Below are positions 7,838 through 9,271 of a DNA stretch of 9,271 nt, piece after piece. A model generated the notes under the pieces. That model saw nothing but the letters and a program-made list of their open reading frames with translations, was not told where the DNA came from and ran no database searches. This DNA is from an uncultured Campylobacter sp. (GTDB lineage: Bacteria; Campylobacterota; Campylobacteria; Campylobacterales; Campylobacteraceae): NCBI GenBank assembly GCA_937896205.1, contig CALBNA010000063.1:1-9271 (forward strand). Reading direction: 5' to 3'. Position numbers and translations under genes: made by a program. The stretch's first letter is position 1. Each line of letters starts with the position of its first letter.

Positions 7838-8449
7838 GTGAAAGAACAAGTTATAGCTATGTTTTATGAGCTAAAAGACGCAAAAACGGGCGAAATTTTA
7901 GAGTCCAATATGCAGGTTGGGCAAGAAATTTCCTTTTTAACAGGTCGCGGACATATCATCGAGAAGCTAGAAGAAGAAGTTACTAAACTAAAAAAGGGCG
8001 AAACAAAGGTTATCGTTATCCCGGCTGCACAGGCTTGCGGAGAGTACGACTCTAGTGCCGTTCAGATGCTACCTAAAGAGCAATTTGCGGGCATCGAGCT
8101 AAAAGAGGGCATGGAGCTTTTTGGTCAAGGCGAGCACGGCGAGAGTGTACGCGTTATAGTAAAATCTATCGGCGAGGACGACGTGACCGTGGATTTTAAC
8201 CACCCTTATGCAGGCAAGGATTTGGAGTTTAAGGTTCAAATTTTCGACAAACGCGATGCTACAGAGGACGAGATAGCTACCGGCATGGTAGGCGGCGCAC
8301 ATACATGCGGTTGCGGCGGACATGATCACGACCATCACCACAGCGAAGGTGGATGTTGTGGCGATCACGGTCATCACGATCACAAAGAGGGCGGTTGCTG
8401 CGGCGGACACGGTCATCATCACGATGACGGCGGATGCGGTTGCCACTAA
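7838..8449 (+). CDS. slyD: FKBP-type peptidyl-prolyl isomerase SlyD with metal-binding tail
   Basis: SlyD is a cytoplasmic prolyl isomerase and chaperone that also binds nickel and, in other bacteria, helps hydrogenase maturation. The 203 residues show a split FKBP domain (about 1-65 and 125-145, with LTGRGHIIEKLEEE at 34-47) and an inserted-flap chaperone domain (about 66-124) with CGEYDSSAV and the LPKEQF segment. A His/Cys-rich tail (155-203) carries 15 His and 8 Cys among 49 residues. The E. coli protein is about 196 residues with a comparable tail, so the length is ordinary. The start is GTG with a good AGGAGA. It has its own promoter, and fabD follows ten bases after its TAA, probably on the same transcript. 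A role in nickel supply for hydrogenase or urease is inferred from the family. Confidence 0.95.
   Translation: MKEQVIAMFYELKDAKTGEILESNMQVGQEISFLTGRGHIIEKLEEEVTKLKKGETKVIVIPAAQACGEYDSSAVQMLPKEQFAGIELKEGMELFGQGEHGESVRVIVKSIGEDDVTVDFNHPYAGKDLEFKVQIFDKRDATEDEIATGMVGGAHTCGCGGHDHDHHHSEGGCCGDHGHHDHKEGGCCGGHGHHHDDGGCGCH
8345..8428 (+). repeat. Tandem 14-codon repeat in the SlyD metal-binding tail
   Basis: Two consecutive 42-base units encode EGGCCGDHGHHDHK (residues 170-183) and EGGCCGGHGHHHDD (184-197). Each gives a Cys-Cys pair and four or five His. Ten of the 14 residues are identical, but the codons differ at several sites (for example TGTTGT against TGCTGC), so the duplication is not very recent or the units are kept alike by selection on the protein. 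Confidence 0.75.
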
Positions 8450-8459
8450 GAGTACCTAG

Positions 8460-9224
8460 ATGAGAGCGGCGTTGATATTTCCAGGACAAGGCTCGCAAAG
8501 TATCGGCATGGGTAAGGAAATTTACGAAAATTTCCGCCCAGCCGCCGAGCTTTTGCAAAATGCAAGCGATAGCCTAAAAATCGACTTTTCAAATCTACTT
8601 TTCAACGAAAATGACCTTATAAACAGGAGCGAATTTACTCAGCCCGCCATCGTTTTAAATTCGCTTATGTGCTATCTTGCTTTAAAGCAAAGCGTAAATT
8701 TAGAGCCTAGATTCGCGCTTGGCCACTCTTTGGGCGAGTTTAGCGCGCTTGCGGTTAGCGGCGCGTTTGATTATGTTGATGCGCTTAGGATCGTAAATTT
8801 ACGCGGTAAATTTATGCAAGAGGACTGCGCGGGCAAAGACGTGACGATGAGCGTTATTTTAGGGCTTAGCGACGAGACGGTCGAGCAAATTTGCAAAAAC
8901 GCACAAGCGGACGGCCATCAAATTTACGCTGCGAACTACAACTGCGACGGTCAGATCGTGATTGCAGGGCTAAAAGACGACATCGCCAAATTTGAGTCCG
9001 CGTTTAAAGACGCGGGCGCTAAGCGCGTACTGCCTCTAAATATGTCCGTCATCAGCCACTGCCCGCTTTTAAAGAGCGCTAGCGAGAAACTAACAGCACA
9101 GCTAGAGCCGGCATTAGCTGCTAAATTTGCCCCAGTCGTTTCAAACGCGTCGGCGAAGGCTTACGGCTCGAAAGACGAAGCGCTAAATTTGCTAAAAGCT
9201 CAGCTCGTTAGCCCTGTTTTATAC
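8460..9224 (+). CDS. fabD: Malonyl-CoA:ACP transacylase FabD, 3' end missing (contig ends in adapter)
   Basis: FabD moves malonyl groups from CoA to acyl carrier protein, supplying the extender unit for type II fatty-acid synthesis in the cytoplasm. 255 genuine residues are present; the family is about 305-310, so roughly the last 50 are lost. Visible are FPGQGSQ (7-13), the nucleophile elbow GHSLGEFSA (88-96) with catalytic Ser90, Arg115 in NLRGKFMQ (binds the malonyl carboxylate), GQIVIAG (154-160), and catalytic His200 in SVISHCPLL. All key residues are intact. The true sequence ends at LVSPVLY; the frame then runs 13 codons into adapter, with a false stop in the index (9264-9266). The ATG has a modest AAGAG (8448-8452) and lies ten bases after slyD. 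Confidence 0.95.
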
Positions 9225-9271
9225 CTGTCTCTTATACACATCTCCGAGCCCACGAGACCGTACTAGATCTC
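9225..9271. other. Illumina Nextera transposase adapter with i7 index (non-genomic)
   Basis: Bases 9225-9243 are CTGTCTCTTATACACATCT, the reverse complement of the Tn5 mosaic end. Bases 9244-9258 are CCGAGCCCACGAGAC, the Nextera read-2 side tail. Bases 9259-9266 are CGTACTAG, which I recognise as the N702 i7 index, and ATCTC (9267-9271) is the start of the P7 flank. The order and spacing are exactly those of read-through from a short library insert, so this is untrimmed sequence that was assembled onto the contig end. It carries no biological information. Confidence 0.98.

Noticed and set aside
8099..8558. Overlapping minus-strand open frames opposite slyD and the start of fabD
   Set aside because: They mirror the His/Cys/Gly-rich codons of the SlyD tail, giving biased Ala/Val/Met/Ile or Arg/Asp-rich products with no recognisable domain.
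9225..9266. Genuine C-terminus of FabD, or a Tn5-related mobile element suggested by the mosaic end
   Set aside because: The mosaic end is directly joined to the Nextera tail and an i7 index, which only occurs in sequencing libraries; no transposase gene is present.

Overview
This window is a co-directional stretch of core Campylobacter chromosome, all genes on the + strand. It runs from the 3' part of the F1F0 ATP synthase operon through a complete Tol-Pal envelope system to slyD and the start of fabD. Gene order (atpA-atpG-atpD-atpC, tolQ/exbB, tolR/exbD, tolA/tonB-like, tolB, pal, cpoB/ybgF, slyD, fabD) matches, from memory, the Campylobacter jejuni block around Cj0105-Cj0116. Protein sequences are Campylobacter-like throughout, for example Pal with DEWGT where most Pal proteins have DERGT. 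Base composition looks clearly less AT-rich than C. jejuni, which suggests an oral or non-thermophilic species (concisus/curvus/rectus/showae type). That species guess is inference only.

Layout: 1-3226 holds the end of F1 alpha, then gamma, beta and epsilon. 3226-5013 holds the inner-membrane Tol motor (TolQ, TolR, TolA-like), whose genes overlap each other and whose first gene overlaps atpC by one base. 5024-6298 is periplasmic TolB, with its own strong Shine-Dalgarno. A promoter in the 53-base gap after tolB serves the lipoprotein Pal and probably CpoB (6352-7778). A nearly identical promoter in the 59-base gap after cpoB serves the metal-binding peptidyl-prolyl isomerase SlyD and probably FabD (7838 to end). 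No gene-free stretch exceeds 60 bases. I saw no convincing intrinsic terminator, tRNA, insertion sequence or CRISPR.

Functionally, the ATP synthase and the TolQRA motor both use the proton gradient across the inner membrane. TolA reaches through the periplasm to act on TolB-Pal, which tether the outer membrane to peptidoglycan, and CpoB is the usual periplasmic partner. SlyD and FabD are cytoplasmic housekeeping proteins (folding/metal handling, fatty-acid initiation).

The last 47 bases (9225-9271) are not genomic. They are an Illumina Nextera adapter with an i7 index, so fabD is cut there and its last 13 translated residues are artefact. I found no new biological system. The most interesting genuine signal is the pair of near-identical 30-base promoter cores before pal and slyD, which carry a dyad around the -10 box.
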